Shown here: positions 48,520 through 59,366 of the stretch, one piece after another
Numbering within the stretch: position 1 is the stretch's first letter
How the letters are laid out: each line of letters begins with the position of its first letter
NCBI GenBank assembly: GCA_950295325.1
Contig: OX485804.1
Coordinates: 40,114,001 to 40,178,000, forward strand
Direction: 5' to 3'
DNA: 64,000 nt
Origin: Polytrichum commune
Taxonomy: Eukaryota; Streptophyta; Polytrichopsida; Polytrichales; Polytrichaceae
Program-made: the position numbers and the translations under genes
Notes under the pieces: generated by a model
Database searches by the model: none
What the model was told of the DNA's origin: nothing
What the model saw: the letters and a program-made list of their open reading frames with translations, nothing else

Positions 48520-48710
48520 TTGGGCAAAATTAGTCAAGATCTAAGTGTTTCCAATTCAACCGATTACATGCTGAGATCTTTCCGTTTTCCTTTATAGACT
48601 GCAGGGTATATTCTATAGATTCCTTTAAATTGGTCAGCAATTTGCCTGAAGTCTTGAACCCGAACCGGTCCATCTGTTACTACACTAATTATCCCCAATT
48701 AATGCGTGTG
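48520..48710. repeat. Family G element, copy 3
   Basis: A second diverged copy directly downstream of copy 2, in the same orientation, with ATTGGGCAAAATTAGTCAAG, TTCCGTTTTCCTTTAT and GCCTGAAGTCTTGAACC. Confidence 0.55.
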
Positions 48711-48867
48711 GTAATGATTCCGAAAACAAAAAATAAAAATAAAAATCCAAGTCTCAAAATTAGTGAGGGTTGGAATTTCTACCAGGGGGTGCACCTTTCA
48801 TAACACATATGAATATATGTGAGTGCACAAAAGGGGTGTTCATTTGAACTATTCTGTACTTTGTATA

Positions 48868-49593
48868 GGATGAGGAGTGTGATTATGATCATACATTGAT
48901 TGATGATTCTAGTGCACAAGGTGGTGACAAGGAAAATCGTAGTGTTGGAGAAGACAATTCAAACATATGTAAGGATGATGTCATAGAGACGGAACTGATG
49001 CGTTGCAGGTTGAAAATGATTCACATGAAGATGTGAAGTTGCAAAGTGAGCTTCAAAATGCCTTAGATGTTATGATTGATGAACATGAAAATGTTGGAAT
49101 GCCCTCTCAATCTATCGTAAAGTCCATCGTGGGTTATGTAGAGGTAGGGGAGTCAAGAATTTTCAAAAGTACACTTGTCAATTAATTGAATGGATATCCA
49201 ACTTTATCCAAAGATCGATGAACTCAGATTAAGGCTAGCATAATATATGAAGCCTAACTTCATGATACTATGTTAAATCTTGGTTGTGATTGTGGAGCAA
49301 GTTTTCTAAACACACTTGAAACTAGGATTGTCAAAGAACGTGATAGACCAAGAAAATTAGCTTCAATTTAGGTTTGGTTTGTTGGGAGGGTTTATAGGAT
49401 GCGTAGAAAATTGGGTATTCATTGGGTGGAGTATAGGGATCCAATTGACTTTATGGACAATCCATAAAACATGAAGATTGATTTGTGTTGATATAGAAAA
49501 GGAACCAACAATAAGTGGACTTGCAATCTTACGGATCGTTTGATGGTAGATTTAGAAACAATAATTACAACAGCTTCTATGACATATTGTTGA
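48868..49593 (+). pseudogene. Unrecognised coding region broken by six in-frame stops
   Basis: From 49003 to 49593 one frame reads as a plausible protein, interrupted by TAA 49183, TGA 49219, TAA 49255, TAG 49369, TAA 49465 and TGA 49489. Recognisable protein-like stretches are MPSQSIVKSIVGYVEVGESR, LGCDCGASFLNTLETRIVKE, RVYRMRRKLGIHWVEYRDPI and KWTCNLTDRLMVDLETIITT. Upstream of 49003 an acidic stretch in another frame (from a possible splice acceptor at 48867) suggests a frameshift near 49000. I do not recognise the family. Long intact sense stretches between stops suggest decay mainly by point mutation. Confidence 0.45.
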
Positions 49594-50135
49594 CTCAGAT
49601 GCTTATGAATTACATCTAGGGGAAGAAAAAATCTTCAATAACTTTATTAATGAATGCTAAGGTTTTACATGATACATATGATAGGGGTTCATTTATTATT
49701 CAAAAGTATATTTTTTTACTTATATTAGTGACTATTGGAACTTTAAGAGCGAAGACAGAGCCCTAAGTTTTACATTCAGTGTTTTAAAACACGAGAAGTT
49801 GGAGTTGGTGGTGTGCATGAGGAAACCAATGCCCAAGGAAAGTAAAATCAGAAACCCATACATTTCATGTCTGAGATGCTCTGTAATGTGAGCTCAACAA
49901 CTTGATCCAAAAATTTCTGTATCAAAATTAATGCTACCATGATGTCCCCGTCAGGTCGATTATCACCAGAGCTCAAGAAACTGAACCCTACTTTGGTGAA
50001 ACCAGAACATCACTGTGTCAGATCTACCTAGAGGAGAAAAAAAAACCCGTGTCTCAAAACACGTTGAAAGAGGAAGAAGAATATATATATTTTCACAGCT
50101 AGATAGAAATTAGGTGGATTGCAAATGACCTAAGA
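49594..50135. other. 3' flank of the membrane-protein gene
   Basis: Probable 3' UTR of the minus-strand gene nearest 50135, then intergenic DNA. No other gene seen. Confidence 0.5.
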
Positions 50136-50977
50136 TCAGAAATTGGTCCCCCTCAAGTGAGACAGTCTGCTAGGCTTAGGTTCAGCCTCTGTATCTGCTT
50201 TGGGTGGAGCCTGCTCAATTGAATCAAGCATGGCTTTGTAAGCTGCTATATCGCCATTCCACCGCTCTCCATTCACAGTGGTGGGAATTTCAGTAGCCCG
50301 GGCTGTTGGTTTCTCCTTGAGATCCTTTCGACTGGCCAAAGAGGACATCAAGGCCACAAAATCCTTCAAATTTTGTTTCATGTCAGTTTCTTGACCTGTA
50401 TATCAACATAGAAAACATTAGTACCATGGGGAAAATAGTTTTAGAATAGAAGCATAACACTACAACAGGGATGATCTTGTAAACTAAATCCTAAGGGAGA
50501 CTTGCAAATCTTATCAATATCACATGACGATAACTTCGCCTCCAATTGTGAATCAGCATCTACAATTGGAGTCTTTTTTTTATTTTACTACATAAGAGAT
50601 CACAAAAGACTTGAGATGCGCAGACAAACAGTGGCACAGATATGTGTTTTACCAGAGTCATCAACAAACATGAGTCGCCGATGATGTGCCTTGTGTGCAT
50701 TGGCACTTCCAGCTTTTGCTGCTAGTTGGCATCTAGCACGTTGGGTACCTCCTAAGCCAGAGCATGAGTCTCTGGTTCCTAAAGTGATTGCAAAGTAGAG
50801 GTAAATTGTACAAAGGAATGTCAATACTCCAAGTGTGTAGAGGAGAAACTTGTGGCGACGAACTAGGGATTGCCATCCAACATCAGGACCAGATAAGCTT
50901 CTCTTGATAGGAGATGGAAACGGTGGGTTTGAAAGCCTTCGATGCGCTGGGGAGAACGGCAGAATCTCGTTCCCCAT
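50136..50977 (-). CDS. Small single-pass membrane protein, plant-specific family of unknown function
   Basis: Two coding exons, 50977-50653 and 50395-50136, with a 257-bp GT-AG intron and matching phase, give 194 residues. The ATG at 50977 is the first after an in-frame TAG at 51026-51028. The protein has a basic, Pro/Ser-rich N-terminus (residues 1-43), one hydrophobic segment (about 44-67, with TFLCTIYLYFAITLG) and a short Cys-containing stretch (DSCSGLGGTQRARCQ, 70-84). A soluble tail follows, with a predicted helix around MKQNLKDFVALMSSLAS. The membrane segment plus the following SCSGL motif resembles small plant proteins of unknown function (the group that includes Arabidopsis At1g16170, from memory). 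Those I recall are shorter. No enzyme motif. It is probably a type II or tail-out membrane protein in the secretory pathway, but topology is not shown. Confidence 0.75.
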
Positions 50978-53219
50978 TTTGCGAGTCACTCTTTCAAGCA
51001 ACTCAAACTTGAGGAGGTAATAGAACTATTGTAACAACTCCTGTGCACTGTTTGATGCCAATATTACAGCAGGGCTTCACTAATATTACGATTCTCCAAA
51101 CGTCCTTCCCAACATCAGCATGTGTTATGTTGAAAATTCAATTGCACTGCACAAAATCATGTAACCCTTTCAATGAATCTGTCAGGGACAACTTTCATGC
51201 ATCATACCATCACAAAATCTGGCAATATTTTTACGCTTATCCTGTTCAGATCAGCTCAAAATTCTGACAAATAGAGGGTAAGGTTCATTAGATTCACCAT
51301 CTCAAGTAAGAAATTATTGTAGACAGTGTAGCTGATACCGATACAAATAACAAATGGGCACAGTATGATGTCCTGGTGAGGATCACAAAAGCCTAGCATA
51401 AAAGATTAGCATATTACCTGTCACGAGCAACAGATATACACATTGTTCTTGTGATCTTGAAATATCAATCTGTGCATGACACGCAATTCCCACCTACATC
51501 ACGTCTCCACATAACCAGAAGTTCTGTCAAATTTCCAAATTGGTGAATCTTGACTCACAACAATGAATGGTGCAACATCGGACAAAGTAGGCTTCTCAAA
51601 TTTCATCAAGTGAATGTAAGAATCCACATCTTAATAATAATTGCTGTAAAAAAAATCCACACTATAGACTTTAATTGAAGCAACCACTTTTTATTCAGGC
51701 TTCAAAGGTGAAGGCGGTCTTGGTAATTTCTGTGAAATCTGTAATACTGCAGAAGATATTCCCTGACAAAACCAGGTTTTATTTTGAAGCAATTGTTACG
51801 TCGCACGGTATTATATTCAGAATAGAAAGATGGTAACATAATAAGTTACAATTCTCTCACACATTCAGGGACATTAACTCAACCTAAGGTAGTCCAATAG
51901 AAGAGGACATCTGAGAAATTAAACTGGATAGTACTCATAATTCTAGAGTGCTTGGAAAAAATTCTGATAATTATTTCATGTGGGATCTTCAATGCAGATC
52001 TAGTAACAATATCACTTAAAAATACATGGTACTGCTAAATCATCCGTTGACAGTACTGCTACGTGTATCAAAGTATGGCAAATTTAAGTAGAACCGGATA
52101 GAGGTACAAAATAGAAAGAGCACTTGTTTATAAATAAAAGTGTAGAGGCTGACCTTTAGAGTGGAAAGGTGAACGTTCAATTGCAATACAGATGCGAAGT
52201 TCATTTCAAACAAATAGTGATAGATCAAGCGTTATTTTCAACATCAAGCAGCCTTGAGAGCAGCATTAAATGGCGTAAACACCAAGACAACTGACTTCAT
52301 TACTTAACAACACTCTCACACAAGCCCTAGCGCAGTAAGTAACTTGGCAATTACTACTCAATCTGAGATATGCTCTATACGTCCCAATAGGTCGTCCGCA
52401 TCAAGCACCGGCCGTCGTGCAAATAAATAAAAATCGTGCTTCGAATATTGATCCAGATACAGGGCATCAGAGGCCAAAAGACTACCTATCTTGGCCATTA
52501 GCATGGACTCACAATGTTGGAACGACCTCAAATGACACTTGCGACCATAATTTCCTTCGTGGATAATCTCAATGACAACGAATCTGCTTAAAATATTTTT
52601 CAGCCGAATTATTAAGACTCTAGAGAATTCCGTGAAGGTATGGAGGTAGTCTTTAAAGCACATTACCTTCTCTTTATATTTTCCAATCACTCCGCAGAAA
52701 CGACAATCAGAGTATATATTCTAACTCTGACCATGTCCACAATGTCAGAACTCTTCCCAGCCTCCTATTGAGTCCGAGACTCCTGTGCTCGCTAGACTAA
52801 CCATTCACTCTGATACACTCTGAACATTACTGTCAAGGTATCAATTGCTTGCGACCTAAACCTCCAAGATCTACACGGCAAGGGCCACCTCTGACAACAA
52901 CAACAACAACAAAGTATTGCCATAAGCTCCAAACGCCCCGAACCCTCACACACAAGAACTTGCACAGTTCTCGTGCACCTCGACCGAAAATCCTGCATCA
53001 AGATCTACAATAATCTATGATAATCCCTAATGCAATGCAATGCGCACACGTTACGTCGTAAACATAACTGCAAATACAGATAAATTCATCGCAAACCTCT
53101 ACAATTTTCTGCTAGACGTCTTATAGAGAGAGACGCAGAGTAAGAAAGTGTGGAAGCTTACATTTCCTAGTACTCCCGGCCAACCAAATAGAATGTATAT
53201 GGGCCCATGCGCTGTTTGT
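50978..53219. other. Upstream region of the membrane-protein gene, perhaps a 5' UTR intron
   Basis: No recognised coding sequence. A 110-codon minus-strand frame at 52358-52690 has no motif. On the minus strand, AGGAAATGTAAGC near 53155-53165 could be a leader-exon donor and TGCACAGGAGTTG near 51040 an acceptor, which would make most of this stretch a leader intron. That is an inference without transcript support. Confidence 0.35.
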
Positions 53220-53620
53220 TTGCAGTGAAATTGCCGTTTGCCGCTCTCCACAGCAGGAGAAGAGGCGAGAGAGAGAGTGTTGGAAACCTCGAGCGATGAA
53301 GAATCCTTTGAGATGGAATTCTTGCTCGGATGGACGACGAGAGAAGAGAATGAGAAAAAGGAAGAGACCGTGAGACGCACACACTGTAGGAGGAGGAGGA
53401 AGAGTGAGGCCCTGGGCCTGGTCTTTCGCCTTCGGGACGACGAACGGGGTCGTTCGTCACTCCTCGCCGTCGCCGTCGCCCGGTCGCCGGGTCCCAAAGC
53501 GCGTGAAACGGGTCCCCCTGTCCCAGCGTAAGGCCTGGCCACTCAGGCCCTGCCGAATGGCACCTGCGTGTGAGCTCGGCTATGGGACACCACCACCGTA
53601 GATTGGAGCATCTCCGATCC
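53220..53620 (-). promoter_or_regulatory. GC-rich block, candidate promoter and 5' leader
   Basis: Markedly GC- and CpG-rich (CGTCGCCGTCGCCCGGTCGC near 53465) in an AT-rich setting, with a GA-rich run at 53265-53278. It lies upstream of the minus-strand gene at 50136-50977 if a leader intron exists. Several open frames cross it on both strands, but they look like composition effects. Confidence 0.35.
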
Positions 53621-53697
53621 AACGGTGCAGGAGCCACCTAGTCTGTAATCTTTGGCCACTGAAAAAGTGATTGGCATTTAACAATCACGACCTTTAA

Positions 53698-54014
53698 AGT
53701 AAAGGCGCCCATAACCGATCACTTAAGAGATTCTGCGCCAAATTTGGAGAAGTACAAAGCGGTAAACTTTTTTCATGTACAAAGATAGAAATGAGGAGGA
53801 TTGTAAAAAAAAAATTAATCATATTCTTTAAAATGAAATTATTGTGAATTTTTGAGTTCACTAGAGTCTATCGTAACCACTCATTCCTCCTTAGTTTAGC
53901 ACTCACAACCAAGACATGTGTCATGTCACTATTGGTTATGGCCCAATCAAAATTTAGATTGCAGTACCCTATAAATTGCCGATGGGCTCCCGATCGGGAA
54001 AAGGCACCTCTACT
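53698..54014. mobile_element. MITE family E, copy 3 (inverted relative to copy 4)
   Basis: Ends AGTAAAGGCGCCCATAACC and AGGCACCTCTACT. The body is the reverse complement of the family (for example GATCACTTAAGAGATT near the left end). It lies head to head with copy 4, about 65 bp apart. Confidence 0.8.
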
Positions 54015-54079
54015 ATACTCATATGAACTTTAAAATATATAAAATAATACGCCTACATGCAAAATTTAAATTTGACTAT

Positions 54080-54454
54080 AGTAGAGGTGCCTATTCTTGA
54101 TGGGGACCCCATCGGCAATGTATAGGGTACCGGAATTTCGATCAAGTTGGGACTAGATTTCAATCAAGCTGGAACCAATAGTGCCATGACACATGTCCTT
54201 GTGTTGAGTGCTAAAGTGAGGAGGATTGAGCGGTTACAATGAGCAATTATGGCAAACTCTAGACATTGATAATATCTTCATGCCAACTTTTGGCTTTAAG
54301 AATTCACAATGATTTCAATTTAAGGAATAAAATTATCAACAAAATTGCAATTCGCTTCATTTTTATCTTCCTACACGGAAAATTTTGCACCACCTTATAC
54401 TCCTCCAAATCTTATACAAAATCTCTTAAGTGATCAGTTATAGGTGCCCCTACT
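54080..54454. mobile_element. MITE family E, copy 4
   Basis: Ends AGTAGAGGTGCC and GGTGCCCCTACT. Includes GGGGACCCCATCGGCAATGT and AAATCTCTTAAGTGATCAGT. 375 bp, non-coding. Confidence 0.85.
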
Positions 54455-55191
54455 GTAATTATCTCACACTAATTGTGTTTTTCATATTCTTACGAGGAGT
54501 GGTATACATTGCAAAGCTAAAATAATACATGATTATTAAACGGATATTTTAAGCTTGCAATGTACACCCATTTCTTGTAGCATATGAAACATGGAATCAA
54601 TGTGATTAATTAGTTAATCTAGATTATGCATGTAGCATTTTTCTTCATATTTTTGGAGTTTATGTAGAATTGTTTAAATAGAATCTGGATTATTCCCGCC
54701 CCCGCCCAATGTACAAAGTCAGTTGAATAATGTCATGCCAGCCCCACTTGCAAGTTGGCTAAGATAAGTGGGCCTAATTTGGTAACTTATCTTAGATGGA
54801 CGCCTACATTTGAGTGGTGTGTAATTAGATTGACTCTAAGAACATACACCAAAAAGTCATGTGTGTACATGCTCAAAATTCGTTAACCGTTCTAGACTCA
54901 ATAATCAACATAATTGGGGGGCAATTAAGTGAGCATTTAATAGAAAATATGCTTTTACATTGATAATAAATGAGATGATCATATAAGCTCCAAAAAGTAT
55001 GACGAAAACTGGCCACATCCTTCATTTGGATTTGGTGATCATCTGGCAATAATCGCATGTGTTTCATATCCTATAAGAAGCAGGCTAATTGGAAGAGAAA
55101 TATGTCCGTTTAAGACCCGGTAACCTTACGACATTGGAAGATCCTCTTTGCTCATAAAGCACTTCATTGGAATTTGCTTGCTTGCCAAGAA
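54455..55191. other. Gene-free intergenic DNA
   Basis: No gene or obvious repeat recognised. Confidence 0.5.
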
Positions 55192-55194
55192 ATC

Positions 55195-55565
55195 ACTACA
55201 CTAAATATAATATTTAGTGTCACCAATTCTAATTGTCTCACTCAACACTAATCGTACACCACGGTATAGTGTCACCAACACTAAATGTTAACCCAACATT
55301 ATTTGTCATGCCTTGTAGATCTTTGGGGGGATTATAAATTTAGAGTGTTGCAATTATTGTCACTTACCAAATGGTTTTCATCCGTATTTCAATCATCCAT
55401 GACAATATTCCATCACAAGTTGTTGACAAGAGACGGCATGATTTTGGCCAATGGATGAACTCATCCATCATCCATGGCAATAATTATTCATAAGAAGTGT
55501 CATCCAAAAAGTTACCATAGTGACATAAAATACCATGTCGCACTAAATATCATATTTAGTGTAGT
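55195..55565. mobile_element. MITE family F, reference copy
   Basis: 371 bp with ends ACTACACTAAATATAATATT on the left and, on the minus strand, ACTACACTAAATATGATATT on the right. ATC flanks both ends (55192-55194 and 55566-55568). The termini themselves are partly palindromic (AATATNATATT). Non-coding. The CACTA-like ends may be coincidence; superfamily not settled. Confidence 0.8.
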
Positions 55566-56836
55566 ATCGGGTAGTGTAGGCTGCTATACGATTGAACCCA
55601 AAATATATATATTTTGAAACAAAAACTACCACATGGCATATCCACATTGTACAAGTAGCATTTTCAATATATTTACAAGTCTTTGTAAGCACCATCACCA
55701 CTGCCAATGTGACACCTCAACTTAAAAGACTATACACACATAACAAGAGGGTCACTTGTCATTGTTGATGTGTCGCTTGCATAGTGGTTTCAAATTAGAC
55801 CGGTGTTGCTTGCTTGGCAAGCAATGTAAGGAAAATAACATGCACTCCAAGCACACGAGTCCTTCTAAGGCCATTGACCACGTCACTTGAAAATATGCAA
55901 ATCTACCACAGTGATAGATTTGAACATTTCTCTCACCAACACAAATGATCGCCTAAGATTCATATTTGGTAATTGTTCATAATCTCGATTGGTAGTCCTC
56001 TTCACAACCAATCACTAAGGTATGTGACTCTATTGTGGGCATTTCCAACTCTACAGACAATTATGGTCATCGGATCATATCGAGGATTATTTCATGCATT
56101 TAACAATTGCAAATCATAAGTTTTCATAATCGGAATTCATGAGAAAAAGCTACAAACAGTCAAAGTTAAGATTTTTTTGTTTTCCTCTTCAAGTAATCAC
56201 ATGCTAGGTGGGCCTCCCCATTGTGTGTATTACTAATCCTAAAATGTTGTGTATATATATATATATATATTAAGCACATAGTCCAATATCATTGTAACAC
56301 GTGTCTTTTTGGCATCCACACTTAAACTACCTTGCCACATAGGCAGCATTCAAATTATAGGTGGATTGAAAGAAGACCCACATACCCTTATGCCCTTCAT
56401 GGTGTGTTGATTTTGGAGTGGATTCCAAGGATGAGAGTTCTAGAATCATCCCCCCCTTTCATGGGCCTTGGAAGATTCCTAGCCACTGCAATGCACTAAA
56501 ATCCAAGTTCACTCATTCATGAGGCATGAGCCTAGTCCATGATCCTACTGTGTATATCCATTTGCTTTCAATAGGAGCCTATCGTGGCATGACACCTGTG
56601 CCTTATGAATCCGATCATGTTCGAGCTTAATAGGTTATGAGAATGAGGAGAGTCGAACTCATTGAAGACATGATGTTTGTGTCGCCAAATCAATTTCATC
56701 CTAAGCTAAGCAGAGCGGGACAAATTTGGTTGAGTTCATGTCAATATGGAGTTTTTTCTCAAGTGCCCATGAAGATATTTATGAAAATTGTTTTTCTTTC
56801 GGCAGTCATGTCTTATTGACTCTTTGTTGTCCTTTC
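55566..56836. other. Gene-free intergenic DNA with a (TA)n run
   Basis: (TA)n at about 56251-56270 and otherwise nothing recognised. A 60-codon plus-strand frame at 56637-56819 has no motif. Confidence 0.5.
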
Positions 56837-56992
56837 ACTACACTAAACATCTAATTTAGTATGGCCCCGCATTGAGTAACTAAAGAGAGTGTCTTTATAC
56901 GACACTTGGTGTTACATGACAAGTTGTGAAGATCACTCCAATTGACACGGAGCACCAATTCTAATGCTACACTAAATCATATGTTTTGTGTA
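56837..56992. mobile_element. MITE family F, internally deleted copy
   Basis: Begins ACTACACTAAACATCTAATT and ends CATATGTTTTGTGTAAT. Keeps the terminal parts of the family and about 156 bp in total. Confidence 0.6.
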
Positions 56993-58944
56993 ATGAAAAT
57001 ATGATCTCAGAGGCTCTCTAATAAGGAGCCTTATGTTGAGTTCACCTTGACTTCTGAAGGCTTCCTTTGGCAATCTTGTTGCTCAATGTGTTAATTTTCC
57101 TCGACATCAAGGGGTATAAAAGTTCCAAGCTCATTGGAATGCACACTCTGGCAATTAAAGGGGTTAACTTGGCTCAAGCATGCAGGTAGATGAAATGATA
57201 TTTTGTTACTGTGTGCACATAATTTGGTTTCATAATGCCATCCACTCGACCCTCGTGCAACTCTGATGCAAAGTATTTTTGCATGAAACTGAGTTTCCTG
57301 TAAATCTTTGTGTATATGCAATAAATTCGTCCCCCTCCAGACATGCCAACAAAGAAAGGAGTGATATGCCTACTCCAAGACAAGGGATGCCAAAAACGGG
57401 CAAAGTGGGTAGCAAAGGAAGCAACAATCCGATCCTCATGAAGGCCATCATTGCGTGGTATCTCCTCAGCTGCATGGAAACCATCATGATTGTTAGATAT
57501 CAATAAACACTAGAGAGTTTCATGATTAGTGTCAAAGACGAAAGTACCTACTTACAGATGTTACCATCTTTGCCTTGTCAGTGAACATCACTATCCTTCA
57601 GACTTCTTGAAGGACTTGATGAGGAAACACACCATTGACACCTTGCAGAACCCATAGAACATTTATCTGTTGATTCAAATGAAGATGGATCACACCTGAT
57701 TATAGAAACAAATCCAGGATTCGGCATTTGTTGTTATCAACCACAGGACACCTGCATAGATCATCATCTGCCATGGAATGCTAAGACAAACAAGTAAGCT
57801 TAGCATAAAGCAAGGGCCACATCAGATGTGATGTGACTGGAACACCAACATACATCTTGGACCAGAAAGTAAGAATTGAAAGGATTGTTCATTAAGCTTA
57901 CCTATTTACATAGTTGTGTTGCAAGTCATAACAATACATCAGAATAGGTGCTGTACTGACATGACACCGTCAACTTATGAGAGCAACCTAGTTTGCCCGG
58001 AAAGACTAGGAAGCAAACCTAGTCTCTCCTCCGGAAAAGCAGCCACAAGTAAGAACCACTTGAGAATCTCCAAGCAGCAACCTCAACTAAGAATCACACA
58101 TGGATATAAGCCAACATTCGATTCTCATGGAACCACTTGAACACAGACATCTTTGCCGACACCTACAAATAATCAGAATAATTTCACTCATCGCACACGT
58201 CATGAATTTGAGAGTTAGACACACCAAAGCTGACAAACATGATGTAAAAAGCGTGAACTTGGTCAGAAAAAACATATGACCAATTAATATGTTACAGTAC
58301 ACCTCAATGCTCAACAATTCAACCTGATTAGTAAGAGCAGGTCACAGCAGATCACCCAACATTGTGAACTCCCAAGAGGCAGGTCCATCACACTTGTAGG
58401 ATCCCTAGACACCTCTGACTGACTGCTGAACTAACCTAACCTGGGGGCTGTTCTAAAGAGGGGAAATTAAGCTCAATGCTAGCCCTAGCTCAGAGAATTC
58501 AAATGGAAGCTGGGGATTTCGTTGTGCATTCCCGGTACTAGAAAGTTCGACAGGCAAAGCTACAAACCAACGAGACCTACTGAAGTAAACTCACTTTTGT
58601 GAGAATACTGGATCACATGATAGATTTCACAAAATGGCCCTGTATGTATCCAAACTGTATCACTACCTAGCATGTTTTTTTAGTTGTTTAAACCCTATTC
58701 ACTATGGTCCACCTCCATGCATATCCCAGCCGCTCGCTCCAACCCTACTCGTGTGTGGAAATGATTTTCCTAATGTGCTCAGAGATACTCTTATATCCAA
58801 TATAGAGAGGACCTTGCATAGATCATTCCTAAAATTCAGCTCACGAGTCAAAGGCCGGAGCTCTAGCCCTTGCTCATCCTCTGCTCTCTCCGTCCCACAT
58901 GAATAGGGTTTCCAGTTGAATGTGGTAAGGCACACTTGCGGCAT
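56993..58944. other. Non-coding region downstream of the F-box gene
   Basis: No recognised protein. The 109-codon minus-strand frame at 57174-57503 has no domain. Some of this may be long 3' UTR or non-coding transcript, but nothing in the sequence decides that. Confidence 0.4.
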
Positions 58945-59070
58945 TTGTACAGCAAAGAAGCGCAGCTCCATGTCCACAGGCATATTGCACCAGTCTGTAC
59001 AGCTAAGAAGCGCGAAGCTCATTTCCCACAGGGCACCTTGCAGCAGTTTGTACAGCAGAGAACCAAAACA
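58945..59070. repeat. Tandem repeat of about 52 bp, 2.4 copies
   Basis: TGTACAGCAAAGAAGCGC, TGTACAGCTAAGAAGCGC and TGTACAGCAGAGAA begin at about 58945, 58996 and 59048. It lies in the likely 3' UTR of the F-box gene. A 194-codon minus-strand frame crosses it. Confidence 0.75.
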
Positions 59071-59163
59071 ACAAAAAACTGCCTTGCTCACTGCATCATC
59101 CTCCAATCCAAAGCTTAACATGGAAAAGGGATGCATCTCCACCAGCAGCTTGCGCTTCTTGAA

Positions 59164-59282
59164 CACACCACCACCACCACCACCACCACATAGCAGGAAA
59201 ACGACATGTTCATGCAGACCAACATTCCATTTTATCATCATGATATCGTCGACCAGCTGCATCCATCCATCCATCCATACAA
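59164..59282. repeat. Simple repeats (CCA)n and (CCAT)n
   Basis: (CCA)n at about 59167-59189 and (CATC)n at about 59261-59279, both in the probable 3' UTR of the F-box gene. Confidence 0.85.
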
Positions 59283-59366
59283 CCATCCACAGATGGTAGA
59301 AGTGCCAAGCGCCTCTCTCCGTAAGTGTCCAGATAATTATAGGTGTTTACAACCGTGCCAACAAGA

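Noticed and set aside
53099-53637. Several overlapping frames of 76-156 codons on both strands
   Set aside because: All overlap in a GC- and GA-rich block where stops are rare; no domain and no agreement between frames.
57174-57503. 109-codon minus-strand frame
   Set aside because: No recognisable domain, overlapping frames on the other strand, no splice partner found.
58702-59286. 194-codon ATG-started minus-strand frame downstream of the F-box gene
   Set aside because: It crosses (CCA)n, (CATC)n and a 52-bp tandem repeat, has a poly-Gly run and no domain. Most likely 3' UTR sequence.
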